The notes below the pieces were generated by a model. It did not search any database. It was not told the origin of the DNA and saw nothing but the letters and a program-made list of their open reading frames with translations. A stretch of DNA of 64,000 nucleotides from Streptomyces sp. V2I9 (lineage in GTDB: Bacteria > Actinomycetota > Actinomycetes > Streptomycetales > Streptomycetaceae), in assembly GCF_030817475.1 (NCBI RefSeq), contig NZ_JAUSZJ010000002.1, positions 1,417,501 to 1,481,500 on the forward strand, given 5' to 3'. Each line of letters opens with the position of its first letter. Within the stretch, counting starts at the first letter, position 1. A program made the translations under genes and the position numbers. Shown here in pieces: positions 40,502 to 48,660 of this stretch.

Positions 40502-40779
40502 TCACCGCGATCGTGCTCATCAAGACCAGCGTGGACCGGATTCCGGAGATCGCCGAGGCCATCGCCGCCCTGGACAGCGTCAGCGAGGTCTTCTCCGTCA
40601 CCGGCACCTACGACCTGATCGCCATGGTCCGTGTCGCCCGGCACGACGACCTCGCGGACATCATCCCCGGCCGGATCAGCAAGATCCCCGGCGTCGAGGG
40701 GACCGACACCCACGTGGCCTTCCGGACGTACTCCCAGCACGACCTGGAGGCCGCCTTCGCCATCGGCCTCGACGCGTAG
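40498..40779 (+). CDS. Stand-alone Lrp/AsnC ligand-binding (RAM) domain protein
   Basis: 93 residues, all RAM domain: VITAIVLIKTSVDRIPEIAE, VSEVFSVTGTYDLIAMVRV, GVEGTDTHVAFRTYSQHDLE. No DNA-binding part, so it may sense an amino acid and modify a partner. The GTG at 40498 overlaps the rhomboid stop by 4 nt; coupling is clear. Confidence 0.92.
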   Translation: MITAIVLIKTSVDRIPEIAEAIAALDSVSEVFSVTGTYDLIAMVRVARHDDLADIIPGRISKIPGVEGTDTHVAFRTYSQHDLEAAFAIGLDA

Positions 40780-40859
40780 GGGGCGTCCGACGGATCAGGG
40801 CCGGTACACCCCCTGACCCCGATGTTCCCCCGGCCGGGGTGTTTCCCCGCGGCCGACCC

Positions 40860-42239
40860 TCAGACCTGTGCGGCCTCGCCGCGGTCCGGGACGCAGCGGC
40901 CGTCCTCGGTGCGGTAGTTCCAGCGGGCTCCGTCGCGGACCAGCTCGGTGACCGCGCGCAGGAAGCGGTCGATGTGCTCGTCGGGCGTACCGGCGCCGAA
41001 GCTCACCCGGATCGCGTTCAGGGACCTCTCCCCCGGCTCCGCCTCCGGCGCCCCGCACTCCCCCGGCTCCTGCGGGTCGCTGCCGAGCAGGGTGCGCACC
41101 AGCGGGTGGGCGCAGAACAGGCCGTCGCGGACGCCGATGCCGTACTCCGCGGAGAGGGCGGCGGCGAAGTGCGAGCTGTTCCAGCCGCGCACCACGAAGG
41201 AGATGACACCGACCCGCGGCGCGTCGTCGCCGAACAGGGAGAGCACCCGCACCTCGGGCACCTCGGCCAGCCCGTCGAGGACCCGCGAGACCAGCTCCTG
41301 CTCCCGCGCGACCAGGTGGTCGAAGCCCGCCTCGGTCAGGGCCTTGCAGGCGGAGGCGATGGAGTAGACGCCGATGACGTTGGGCGAACCGGCCTCGTGG
41401 CGGGCGGCGGTGGTGTGCCAGTCCACGTCCACGCCCCCGTCGGCGCGGCGGGCGACCGTGCGGGACGCGCCGCCGCCGGCGAGGTAGGGCTCGGCGGCCC
41501 GGAGCCAGTCGGCGCGGCCGGCCAGGACGCCGGAGCCGAAGGGCGCGTACAGCTTGTGGCCGGAGAACGCGACCCAGTCGACGCCCAGTTCGGCGATGTC
41601 CACGGGGTGGTGCGGCGCCAGCTGGGCGGCGTCCAGGACGATCCGGGCACCGTGCGCGTGGGCGGCGGCGGCGAGTTCCTTCACCGGCCACAGCTCGCCG
41701 GTCACGTTGGAGGCGCCGGTGACGCAGACGAGGGCGGGACCGTAGGGGTCGCGGCCGGCCAGCGCGCGCTCCAGGATCTCGACCGCCCGGTCCGGGGTAC
41801 GGGGCGCGTCGAGGTAGGTGACGCGGGCGTCGCGCCAGGGCAGCAGGGAGGCGTGGTGCTCGGTCTCGTACACGAAGACCTGGCAGTCGGCGGGGAGCGC
41901 GGCGGCCAGCAGGTTGAGGGAGTCGGTCGTGGAGCGGGTGAAGACCACCTGGTCGTCGTCGCGGCAGCCGAGGAACTCCGCGACCGTACGGCGGCTGCTC
42001 TCGAAGAGGTCGGTGGAGAGCTGCGAGAGGTAGCCGGCGCCGCGGTGGACGCTGCCGTAGTACGGGGCGTACGCGGCGACGTCGTCCCAGACCCGCTGGA
42101 GAGCCGGCGCGCTGGCGGCGTAGTCGAGCGCGGCGTAGGTGACCTCACCGCCGGTGACGAGCGGAACGGTGACGTCCTGGCCCAGAACGGGCAGCGGGGC
42201 ACAAACCGACGGGTCGAGGGCAGCGGTGGTGACAGACAT
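40860..42239 (-). CDS. Class V aminotransferase / cysteine desulfurase-like PLP enzyme under SAM-IV control
   Basis: 459 residues. PLP Lys in VAFSGHKLYAPFGSG; cofactor motifs RSTTDSLNLLAAALP, HHASLLPW, VTGASNVTGELWPV and IVLDAAQLAPHHPVDI. A late Cys in RDGLFCAHPLVRTLL occupies roughly the active loop of desulfurases, but GLFCAHPL is not the usual SSGSAC form. The substrate is not known. The SAM-IV riboswitch upstream implies a role in sulfur/methionine metabolism. The ATG at 42239 has GGGAG 6 nt upstream; an ATG 33 nt earlier has no such site. Confidence 0.88.
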   Translation of the reverse strand: MSVTTAALDPSVCAPLPVLGQDVTVPLVTGGEVTYAALDYAASAPALQRVWDDVAAYAPYYGSVHRGAGYLSQLSTDLFESSRRTVAEFLGCRDDDQVVFTRSTTDSLNLLAAALPADCQVFVYETEHHASLLPWRDARVTYLDAPRTPDRAVEILERALAGRDPYGPALVCVTGASNVTGELWPVKELAAAAHAHGARIVLDAAQLAPHHPVDIAELGVDWVAFSGHKLYAPFGSGVLAGRADWLRAAEPYLAGGGASRTVARRADGGVDVDWHTTAARHEAGSPNVIGVYSIASACKALTEAGFDHLVAREQELVSRVLDGLAEVPEVRVLSLFGDDAPRVGVISFVVRGWNSSHFAAALSAEYGIGVRDGLFCAHPLVRTLLGSDPQEPGECGAPEAEPGERSLNAIRVSFGAGTPDEHIDRFLRAVTELVRDGARWNYRTEDGRCVPDRGEAAQV

Positions 42240-42341
42240 GGCGAACTCCCGTAACAGGCAGGCGAAATCCATGCGCCGGCGGTACGCGGCAGCGCAGGGA
42301 GGAGGAAGGAAGAAGGGTGCGCGGAAGAAGGGCGACAAGCC

Positions 42342-42362
42342 CTAGCGCATTCGCGTGCTCAC
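42342..42362 (-). CDS. Possible six-codon upstream ORF in the SAM-IV leader
   Basis: GTG AGC ACG CGA ATG CGC TAG, with GGGAGCCTTCT right before it (good ribosome-site spacing), between the aptamer and the main gene. May be part of the expression platform. Very short; could be chance. Confidence 0.25.
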   Translation of the reverse strand: MSTRMR

Positions 42363-42414
42363 AGAAGGCTCCCTAGGGACCAGGACCCCGGGGGCTGACA
42401 TCCGCTGGATGCCG

Positions 42415-42537
42415 AGGGGCCCGCGCTTGCCGCAGACCTCGCTGCCTACGGCCTGGTCTTCACCCGGGGCACCCCGCCACGGACGGAGGGTTGCCGGACA
42501 GCGGGCCGGGGCCGTAGTCGCTGTCACTCATGACCTG
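42415..42537 (-). promoter_or_regulatory. SAM-IV riboswitch
   Basis: On the minus strand the leader reads GGTCATGAGTGACAGCG, then CCGGCAACCCTCC, GGGGTGCCCCGGGTGA and AAGACCAGG, ending with GCGGCAAGCGCGGGCCC. This order and these sequences are the SAM-IV aptamer core as known from Streptomyces. A predicted promoter ends just at its 5' end. Confidence 0.92.
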
Positions 42538-42542
42538 CGCAG

Positions 42543-42571
42543 CATCTTGCCATACGTGGGCACACGCGCAA
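42543..42571 (-). promoter_or_regulatory. Promoter of the SAM-IV transcript
   Basis: TTGCGC (42571-42566), 17-nt spacer, AAGATG (42548-42543); start would fall near 42536, the first base of the aptamer. Confidence 0.5.
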
Positions 42572-42601
42572 GGGCGCGGTCCGGCATCCGGACCGCGCCC
42601 T
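42571..42601 (-). terminator. trpD terminator, 14-bp perfect stem
   Basis: AGGGCGCGGTCCGG (42571-42584) pairs with 42588-42601, loop CAT; 40 nt beyond the trpD stop and immediately before the SAM-IV promoter. Confidence 0.85.
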
Positions 42602-42640
42602 CGTTCATACCGCGTGCGCCGGAGTGCCCCTCCGGCGTGG

Positions 42641-43705
42641 TCAGGCGTTGCTGACCGCCACCCAGCGCTCCAGAGCGCGCTTGGCCGCCCCGGAATCGAT
42701 GGAGTCGGCCGCGACCGCGATCTTCGCCGCGAGCTGTTCGGCCAGCGTCCCGGTCCCCGGATCGAGGGCGACCAGGGCCGCCGCCGAGTTGAGCAGGACC
42801 GCTTCGCGTACCGCACCGCCCTCGCCGTCCAGCAGGCGGCGGGCCACATCGGCGTTGTACGAGGCGTCCGCGCCGCGCAGGGCCTCGACCGGGACGATGG
42901 GCAGCCCCACGTCGCGCGGGTCGAACGCCTCCTCGCGGACCGTGCCGTCGCGGACCACCCAGACGCGGGAGGTGGCGGTGGTGGTCAGCTCGTCCAGTCC
43001 GTCGTCGCCGCGGAAGACCAGGGCGCTGTTGCCCCGTTCCGCCAGGACACCCGCGACGATGGGCGCCATCCGGGCGTCGGCGACGCCGACCGCCTGGGCG
43101 CGGACCCGCGCCGGGTTGGTGAGGGGGCCCAGGATGTTGAACGTGGTCTGCGCGCCGAGCTCCTTGCGGGCCTTGGCCGCGTAGCGCAGGGCGGGGTGGA
43201 ACTTCACGGCGAAGCAGAAGGTGATGCCCGCCTGCTCGGCGACCTCGACGACCCGCCGCGGAGTCAGCTCCAGATTGACGCCGAGCTTCTCCAGCACGTC
43301 GGAGGAGCCGCTGGCGGAGGAGGCGGCGCGGTTGCCGTGCTTGACGACCTTGGCGCCGGTGCCGGCGATGACGATCGCGGACATGGTCGAGATGTTGACC
43401 GTCTTGGCGAGGTCGCCGCCGGTGCCGACGATGTCGACCGTGCGGCCCGGCACCTCGATGGTGTTGGCGTGGGTGTACATCGCGCGGACCAGCCCGGTGA
43501 CCTCCTCGACGGTCTCGCCCTTGGCCCGCAGGGCCACGGCGAACCCGGCGATCTGCGCGTCGGTCGCCTCGCCGCTCATGATGCGGTCCATGGCCCAGGC
43601 GGTCTCCTCGGAGCTGAGGTCCTCGCCGCGCAGCAGGGGGTTCAGGAGGCCGGGCCAGGAAGGGGCCGCCACGCCGTCGCCGCCGCTCGGGGTCACCACG
43701 TTCAT
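42641..43705 (-). CDS. trpD: Anthranilate phosphoribosyltransferase
   Basis: Second tryptophan-specific step: anthranilate plus PRPP. 354 residues. PRPP loop [47 protein letters not shown] (metal/PRPP; trimmed motif HGNRAASS), [13 protein letters not shown] and [14 protein letters not shown] are family signatures. It lies downstream of qcrB with its own terminator between, as in Mycobacterium where trpD also borders the ctaE-qcr genes (recalled). Confidence 0.96.
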   Translation of the reverse strand: MNVVTPSGGDGVAAPSWPGLLNPLLRGEDLSSEETAWAMDRIMSGEATDAQIAGFAVALRAKGETVEEVTGLVRAMYTHANTIEVPGRTVDIVGTGGDLAKTVNISTMSAIVIAGTGAKVVKHGNRAASSASGSSDVLEKLGVNLELTPRRVVEVAEQAGITFCFAVKFHPALRYAAKARKELGAQTTFNILGPLTNPARVRAQAVGVADARMAPIVAGVLAERGNSALVFRGDDGLDELTTTATSRVWVVRDGTVREEAFDPRDVGLPIVPVEALRGADASYNADVARRLLDGEGGAVREAVLLNSAAALVALDPGTGTLAEQLAAKIAVAADSIDSGAAKRALERWVAVSNA

Positions 43706-43773
43706 GGTCCGCTCCAGGGTCCACAGCCGGTCAGAAGGATCGGCTCCACCCTATCCAGCGCCGGGGACCGCGA

Positions 43774-43804
43774 AGAGCCCCGTCCGGCGATTGGACGGGG
43801 CTCT
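43774..43804 (-). terminator. qcrB terminator, 12-bp perfect stem
   Basis: AGAGCCCCGTCC (43774-43785) with GGACGGGGCTCT (43793-43804), 7-nt loop; 25 nt beyond the qcrB stop. Confidence 0.85.
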
Positions 43805-43828
43805 CACGGTGGCGATCGGTTCAGGGGA

Positions 43829-45478
43829 TCAGTGGTGGCCGTGGCCCTCGCTGATCTCCTTGTACTCCTCGGGGGTCGCCTTGGGGATCTGGTTCCCCTC
43901 GCCGTAGAACCCCTTGCTGAGCTTGGCGCGCAGCTTCTGCACCGGGGAGATCTTGCGCTTCACGCCGTTCTCGTCGACCGCGGGGCCGAGTTCGAGCGGC
44001 TTGTACTGCTCGTGCGCCGTGAGCGTGTGCAGCTGCGCGGGGCTGAGCGGCTCGTGGACCTCCACGAACTCACCGTGCGGCAGGCGCTTGATGATGCCGG
44101 ACTCGCGTCCGTGCAGCACCTTGTCCCGGTCGCGGCGCTGGAGGCCGAGGCAGATCCGCTTGGTGACGATGAACGCGATGACCGGTCCGAGGAAGAAGAA
44201 GATCCGGACGAACCAGGTGATGGCGTTGATCGACAGGTGGAAGTGCGTGGCCCACAGGTCGTTGCCGCCGCCGATGAGGCCGACGAAGTACGCCGTGATC
44301 CAGGCGACGCCGAACGCGGTACGCGTCGGGGCGTTGCGCGGGCGGTCCAGGATGTGGTGCTCGCGCTTGTCGCCGGTGACCCAGGACTCGATGAACGGGT
44401 AGAGCGCGATGACGCCGAGCACCAGGCCGAAGGCGACCAGCGGGATGAACACGCCCAGGACGAGCGTGTGACCCCACAGGTTGATCTCCCAGCCCGGCAT
44501 CACACGGACCAGACCCTCGGCGAAGCCCATGTACCAGTCGGGCTGGGCGCCGGTGGACACCTGGTCGACCCGGTAGGGGCCGATGGCCCAGATCGGGTTG
44601 ATCGTGGCGATGGCCGAGATGACCGCGATGATGCCGAAGACGAGGAAGAAGAACCCTCCGGCCTTCGCCATGTACACGGGCAGCAGCGGCATGCCGACGA
44701 CGTTCTTGTTGGTCCGGCCGGGACCCGCGAACTGCGTGTGCTTGTGGTAGAAGACCAGGATCAGGTGGGCCACCAGCAGGCCGAGCATGATGCCCGGCAG
44801 CAGCAGGATGTGGACCGAGTAGAACCGGGCCACGAAGTCGTGGCCGGGGAACTCGCCGCCGAACAGGAACATCGAGATGTACGTGCCGACGATCGGCACG
44901 GACAGGATCGCGCCCTGGGTGAAGCGGACACCCGTACCGGACAGCAGGTCGTCCGGGAGGGAGTAGCCGGTGAACCCGGTGAACATGCCGAGCACGAACA
45001 GCAGGAAGCCGAACAGCCAGTTGATCTCGCGCGGCTTGCGGAAGGCGCCCGTGAAGAAGACGCGCATCATGTGCACGAACATGCCGGCCAGGAAGATCAG
45101 CGCGGCCCAGTGGTGGATCTGCCGCACGAGCAGACCACCGCGGACCTCGAAGCTGATCTTCAGCGTCGAGGCGTACGCCTCGGACATCCGGATGCCCTGC
45201 ATGGGCTCGTACGGACCGTGGTAGACGATCTCGCCCATGCTCGGCTGGAAGAACAGCGTCAGATACACACCCGTGAGGATGATGATGATGAAGCTGTAGA
45301 GGCAGACCTCACCGAGCATGAAGGACCAGTGGTCCGGGAAGATCTTGCGCATGTTGGCCTTGGCCAGGCCGTAGATGCCCAGTCGGCCGTCCGCCCAGTC
45401 GGCGACCCGCTCGCCCGCCGGGGCCTTGCGCCCGCTCGCCGTTTCGGCGGCGGAGGGGTTTGTCGTCGCAGTACTCAT
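43829..45478 (-). CDS. qcrB: Cytochrome bc1 (bcc) complex subunit b
   Basis: 549 residues, quinol oxidation in the membrane. Haem ligands in VRQIHHWAALIFLAGMFVHM and ARFYSVHILLLPG-LLVAHLIL. Quinone site motif (PDWYMGFAEGLVRVMPGWE) follows. About nine helices plus a C-terminal cytosolic extension (~150 residues, KRLPHGEFVEVHEPL) typical of actinobacteria. The ATG at 45478 overlaps the qcrA stop by 4 nt. Confidence 0.97.
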   Translation of the reverse strand: MSTATTNPSAAETASGRKAPAGERVADWADGRLGIYGLAKANMRKIFPDHWSFMLGEVCLYSFIIIILTGVYLTLFFQPSMGEIVYHGPYEPMQGIRMSEAYASTLKISFEVRGGLLVRQIHHWAALIFLAGMFVHMMRVFFTGAFRKPREINWLFGFLLFVLGMFTGFTGYSLPDDLLSGTGVRFTQGAILSVPIVGTYISMFLFGGEFPGHDFVARFYSVHILLLPGIMLGLLVAHLILVFYHKHTQFAGPGRTNKNVVGMPLLPVYMAKAGGFFFLVFGIIAVISAIATINPIWAIGPYRVDQVSTGAQPDWYMGFAEGLVRVMPGWEINLWGHTLVLGVFIPLVAFGLVLGVIALYPFIESWVTGDKREHHILDRPRNAPTRTAFGVAWITAYFVGLIGGGNDLWATHFHLSINAITWFVRIFFFLGPVIAFIVTKRICLGLQRRDRDKVLHGRESGIIKRLPHGEFVEVHEPLSPAQLHTLTAHEQYKPLELGPAVDENGVKRKISPVQKLRAKLSKGFYGEGNQIPKATPEEYKEISEGHGHH

Positions 45479-46527
45479 CCGCGCTCCCAGAAGGCAGCAC
45501 CGACGGGCTCGTCGAAGTCGCCGAGCGCCTCGAGGTTGCCCTCGCTGTTGACACCGATCCGCAGCTGCGGAAGGGGGTGGCCGGCGGGACCGAAGATGAC
45601 GCGAGCGCCGTCGGAAAGGTCGAAGGTGGACTGGTGGCACGGGCAGAGCACGTGGTGCGTCTGCTGCTCGTACAGGCTGATCGGGCAGCCGACGTGGGTG
45701 CAGACCTTGGAGAACGCGACGATGCCCTCGTGGGCCCAGTCCCGCTGGCGCTTGTCCTTGATGTCGTCCGGCTCGATGCGGACGAGCATCAGGGCGGCCT
45801 TGCCCATCTGCGTCTGGAAGTCGTGCGCCTCCGGGTCGAGCCCCTCGGGCATGGCGAAGGCCAGCGACCCGACGGTGATGTGCTCGGGGCGGAGCGGCTT
45901 CATCGTGTTCATGTTGATGAGCTGCTTGCCCTCGGCCCAGAGGGTCTTGCGGAGCTTCTTCTCCGGCAGCGGACCGAGGTCGCGCAGCAGGACCACACCG
46001 GAGAGCGGCACCAGGGCCAGCGCGCCGAACATGGTGTTGCGGATCAGCTTGCGGCGGCCGATCGCGGACTCCTCGGCACCGGCCGCGAAGTCGGCCATGA
46101 CCTGGGCCTTGACCTCCGGCGTCGCCTCGATCGGGTGACGGTCGGCCGCGACCTCGACGTCGGACATGAGGGTGCGCGCCCAGTGGACGGCTCCCGCGCC
46201 GATGAAGAAGAGCGCCGCGCCCAGGGTCAGACCCAGGGAGAAGTTGAGCGCGCTCACATGGCCGAAGGGCCAGATGTAGACGATCTTGTCCACCGGGAAG
46301 ATGACGTAGGAGGCGATGAAGCCCACCGTCGCCAGCATCGAGAGGGTGAACATGAACGCTACGGCCCGCTCCGAGCGGTTCGCGGCGCGTTCGTCGAGGT
46401 CCTGGATGCGCGGCTGGTGGGCCGGCAGCCCCGGATCGGCGAACGCGTCGTCCGCACGCTCCACCGCGCCGTGCGCGGTCTCCTGCTCATCGGGCAGGTT
46501 GTCTTCTGGATTCTGTTGGCTACTCAT
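45475..46527 (-). CDS. qcrA: Rieske iron-sulfur subunit of the bcc complex
   Basis: 350 residues with three membrane helices in the first ~190 (actinobacterial type) and the Rieske fold: CTHVGC and CPCHQSTFD hold Cys-His/Cys-His ligands of the [2Fe-2S] cluster. Transfers electrons from quinol to cytochrome cc. Overlaps qcrC by 4 nt and qcrB by 4 nt, so all are coupled. Confidence 0.97.
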   Translation of the reverse strand: MSSQQNPEDNLPDEQETAHGAVERADDAFADPGLPAHQPRIQDLDERAANRSERAVAFMFTLSMLATVGFIASYVIFPVDKIVYIWPFGHVSALNFSLGLTLGAALFFIGAGAVHWARTLMSDVEVAADRHPIEATPEVKAQVMADFAAGAEESAIGRRKLIRNTMFGALALVPLSGVVLLRDLGPLPEKKLRKTLWAEGKQLINMNTMKPLRPEHITVGSLAFAMPEGLDPEAHDFQTQMGKAALMLVRIEPDDIKDKRQRDWAHEGIVAFSKVCTHVGCPISLYEQQTHHVLCPCHQSTFDLSDGARVIFGPAGHPLPQLRIGVNSEGNLEALGDFDEPVGAAFWERG

Positions 46528-47334
46528 GACTTCTTGGCCTTAGCGGTGTGGGCCGCGACCCAAACGGCGACTGCGACGAGGGCACCGAGTCCGAAGATCC
46601 AGGCGAACAGACCCTCGCTGACCGGGCCGAGACCGCCGAGGGCCAGACCGCCGGGGCTCTCCGTCTCATCACCGTTCACGGTCTCGATGTACGCGATGAT
46701 GTCCTTCTTCTCCTGCTCCGGCATCGTCGTGTCGGGGAAGGAGGGCATGCTCTGCGGGCCGGTCTGCATGGCCTCGTAGATGTGCTTCGGGCTCACACCT
46801 TCGAGGTCGGGTGCGTACTTGCCCTCCGTCAGGGCTCCGCCCTTACCGGTGAAGTTGTGGCACTGAGCGCAGTTGGTGCGGAACAGTTCGCCGCCGTTGG
46901 CGACGTCCGCGCCCGCCGGGTCGACCTGCTTGTCGGTCGGCGTGATCGGACCGGCGCCGAGCGACGCGACGTACGCCGCGAGCTGGTCGATCTCGCGCCT
47001 GGCTGTAGATGACCTTCTTCTTCGGTACCTGGGCGCCCGGCTGCTGCGCGGGCATACGGCCCGTACCGACCTGGAAGTCCACGGCGGCGGAGCCCACGCC
47101 CACGAGGGACGGCCCGTCGGTGGTGCCCTGACCGCCGGTGCCGTGGCAGCTGGCGCAGCCTACGGCGTAGAGCTTCTTGCCCTCTTCGATGGCGAGGGAC
47201 TGGGCGGTTTCATCGGCCTGCGCCTTGCCCGCAGGCGCAAACGCGGCGTACAGCCCCCCGGTAGCCGCCAGCGCGAGGAGTAGTACGACGACCGCCGCCA
47301 GCGGATGGCGTCGTCGTGCGGAGAGCTTTTTCAC
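46524..47334 (-). pseudogene. qcrC: Dihaem cytochrome c subunit of the bcc complex, frameshifted near its middle
   Basis: The N-terminal part (from 47334) has a signal/anchor helix (LAAVVVLLLALAATGGLYAAF) and haem motif CASCH. After KKKVIYSQ the frame fails. Removing one base at ~46995 restores AEIDQLAAYVASLG and runs to a second haem motif CAQCHNF, then GVSPKHIYEAMQTGPQSMPS and a C-terminal helix, ending at 46524. Corrected length 269 residues, the usual size. As written, translation ends after the second quarter. QcrC is needed for the bcc-aa3 supercomplex, so a base-call error is the likeliest cause; a true loss would require the cell to use another oxidase. Confidence 0.85.
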
Positions 47335-47389
47335 GGATTACCCCGGTGTCAGGATCTTCTGCGTCGATGGTGGGCGGGTGCGAGCCCGG

Positions 47390-48010
47390 TTACTTGATCA
47401 TGTAGATCGTTGCGAACAGGCCGATCCATACGACATCGACGAAGTGCCAGTAGTAGGACACGACGATGGCGGCGGTGGCCTGATCGTGGGTGAACCTCTT
47501 GGCCGCGTACGTCCTGCCGAGGACCAGCAGGAAGGCGATGAGACCGCCTGTCACGTGCAGACCGTGGAAGCCGGTGGTCAGGTAGAACACCGAGCCGTAC
47601 GGGTCGGACGAGAGGGAGAGCCCCGCGTCCTTCACCAGCTCGGTGTACTCCAGGACCTGGCCGCCGATGAAGATCGCACCCATCACGAACGTGATGATGA
47701 ACCAGGTGCGGAGCTTCTTCACATCGCCCCGCTCGGCGGCGAAGACGCCGAGCTGGCAGGTGAGTGAGGAGAGCACCAGGATCGTGGTGTTCGTCGCCGA
47801 GAACGGGAAGTTCAGATGGCCGGACATCTCCTTCCAGTAATCGGGTCCCATCACCGATCGCAGGGTGAAGTACATCGCGAAGAGGGCCGCGAAGAACATC
47901 AGCTCGGAACTCAACCAGATGATGGTTCCGACGCTGGTGAGGTTCGGCCGATTGACCGACGGGTGCGCGTGCCCGGTTTCTACTGTCGTTGCTGTCGCCA
48001 CGACCGACAT
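47390..48010 (-). CDS. ctaE: Cytochrome c oxidase subunit III
   Basis: 206 residues, five helices. [55 protein letters not shown] (trimmed; GFHGLHV is the family motif) and [15 protein letters not shown] are diagnostic. First gene of ctaE-qcrC-qcrA-qcrB. No Shine-Dalgarno sequence; a 21-bp palindrome covers its start codon. Confidence 0.96.
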   Translation of the reverse strand: MSVVATATTVETGHAHPSVNRPNLTSVGTIIWLSSELMFFAALFAMYFTLRSVMGPDYWKEMSGHLNFPFSATNTTILVLSSLTCQLGVFAAERGDVKKLRTWFIITFVMGAIFIGGQVLEYTELVKDAGLSLSSDPYGSVFYLTTGFHGLHVTGGLIAFLLVLGRTYAAKRFTHDQATAAIVVSYYWHFVDVVWIGLFATIYMIK

Positions 48011-48021
48011 TATGTCGGTCG
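48001..48021. promoter_or_regulatory. Perfect palindrome covering the ctaE start codon
   Basis: CGACCGACAT-T-ATGTCGGTCG, 10-bp arms around one base. The left arm is the first codons of ctaE (minus-strand ATG at 48010-48008). Could be an operator or, as RNA, affect initiation. Also contains an ATG on the plus strand. Confidence 0.5.
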
Positions 48022-48209
48022 CTTATCCCGCCCTCACCCCGGGGGGTGCCGTTCGGTGTGTCCGTACCGTCCGCAGGGGTCGCGCCCTGCGCCGAACGGC
48101 CCATCGGAACGTCGTCATTACCGGTGCTGACGGCGGGTCGGGCGGAGTACGATCCGCGCATCGGTTCATGCCCCCAGAGCCCCGACGACGTCGATGTCAC
48201 GGAGGAACA

Positions 48210-48611
48210 ATGCAGGCGACCGCCACGGTCCTGGTCTACAGCGACGACGCCAACATCCGGGAGCAGGTGCGGCTGGCAGCCGGTCGCCGGCCCGCCGCGG
48301 ACGTTCCACCGGTGGAGTTCCTGGAGTGCGCGACGCTCCCGGCCGTCCTCGCGGCGCTGGACGCCGGCGGCGTCGACGTCTGCGTGCTGGACGGGGAGAC
48401 GGCTCCCGTCGGCGGGATGGGCGTCTGCCGCCAGATCAAGGACGAGATCTTCCGCTGCCCGCCCGTGCTCCTGCTGATCGGCCGCCCGCAGGACGCGTGG
48501 CTGGCCACCTGGAGCCGTGCGGAGGCGGCGGTGACGCTGCCGGTGGAGCCGGTGGAGTTCGCCGACGCGCTGGCGGCGCTGCTGCGGCAGCGGCTCGCCG
48601 TGGGGGCCTGA
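48210..48611 (+). CDS. Stand-alone atypical receiver-domain protein
   Basis: 133 residues, response-regulator receiver fold: TVLVYSDDANIREQVRLAAG (acidic pocket), VCVLDGETAPVGGMGVCRQI (Asp in the phospho position), VLLLIGRP, and VTLPVEPVEFADAL. The usual Lys before Pro in the last motif is Leu, and the Thr/Ser switch position is unclear, so canonical phosphorylation is doubtful. No output domain. GGAGG lies just upstream of the ATG at 48210. Divergent from ctaE, 199 nt apart. Confidence 0.82.
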   Translation: MQATATVLVYSDDANIREQVRLAAGRRPAADVPPVEFLECATLPAVLAALDAGGVDVCVLDGETAPVGGMGVCRQIKDEIFRCPPVLLLIGRPQDAWLATWSRAEAAVTLPVEPVEFADALAALLRQRLAVGA

Positions 48612-48625
48612 GCGGCCCCCACGGC
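48597..48625. terminator. Bidirectional terminator between the receiver gene and the LdT gene
   Basis: GCCGTGGGGGCC (48597-48608) pairs with 48614-48625; the receiver stop codon is in the 5-nt loop. Confidence 0.75.
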
Positions 48626-48660
48626 CCGAGGGGGGCGTCCGGCGTCCTCGCGGCCCGGTC

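Noticed and set aside
42342..42527. Longer frame ending in VSTRMR upstream of the aminotransferase
   Set aside because: Also overlaps the SAM-IV aptamer; only its last six codons have a ribosome site and are listed separately.
42460..42535. Small ORF starting MSDSDYGPGPL upstream of the aminotransferase
   Set aside because: It is the SAM-IV aptamer itself read as codons; the conserved RNA sequence explains it.
42530..46138. A 1202-codon open frame on the plus strand
   Set aside because: It is antisense to trpD, qcrB and qcrA, whose proteins are clearly recognised; long antisense frames are expected at this GC content.
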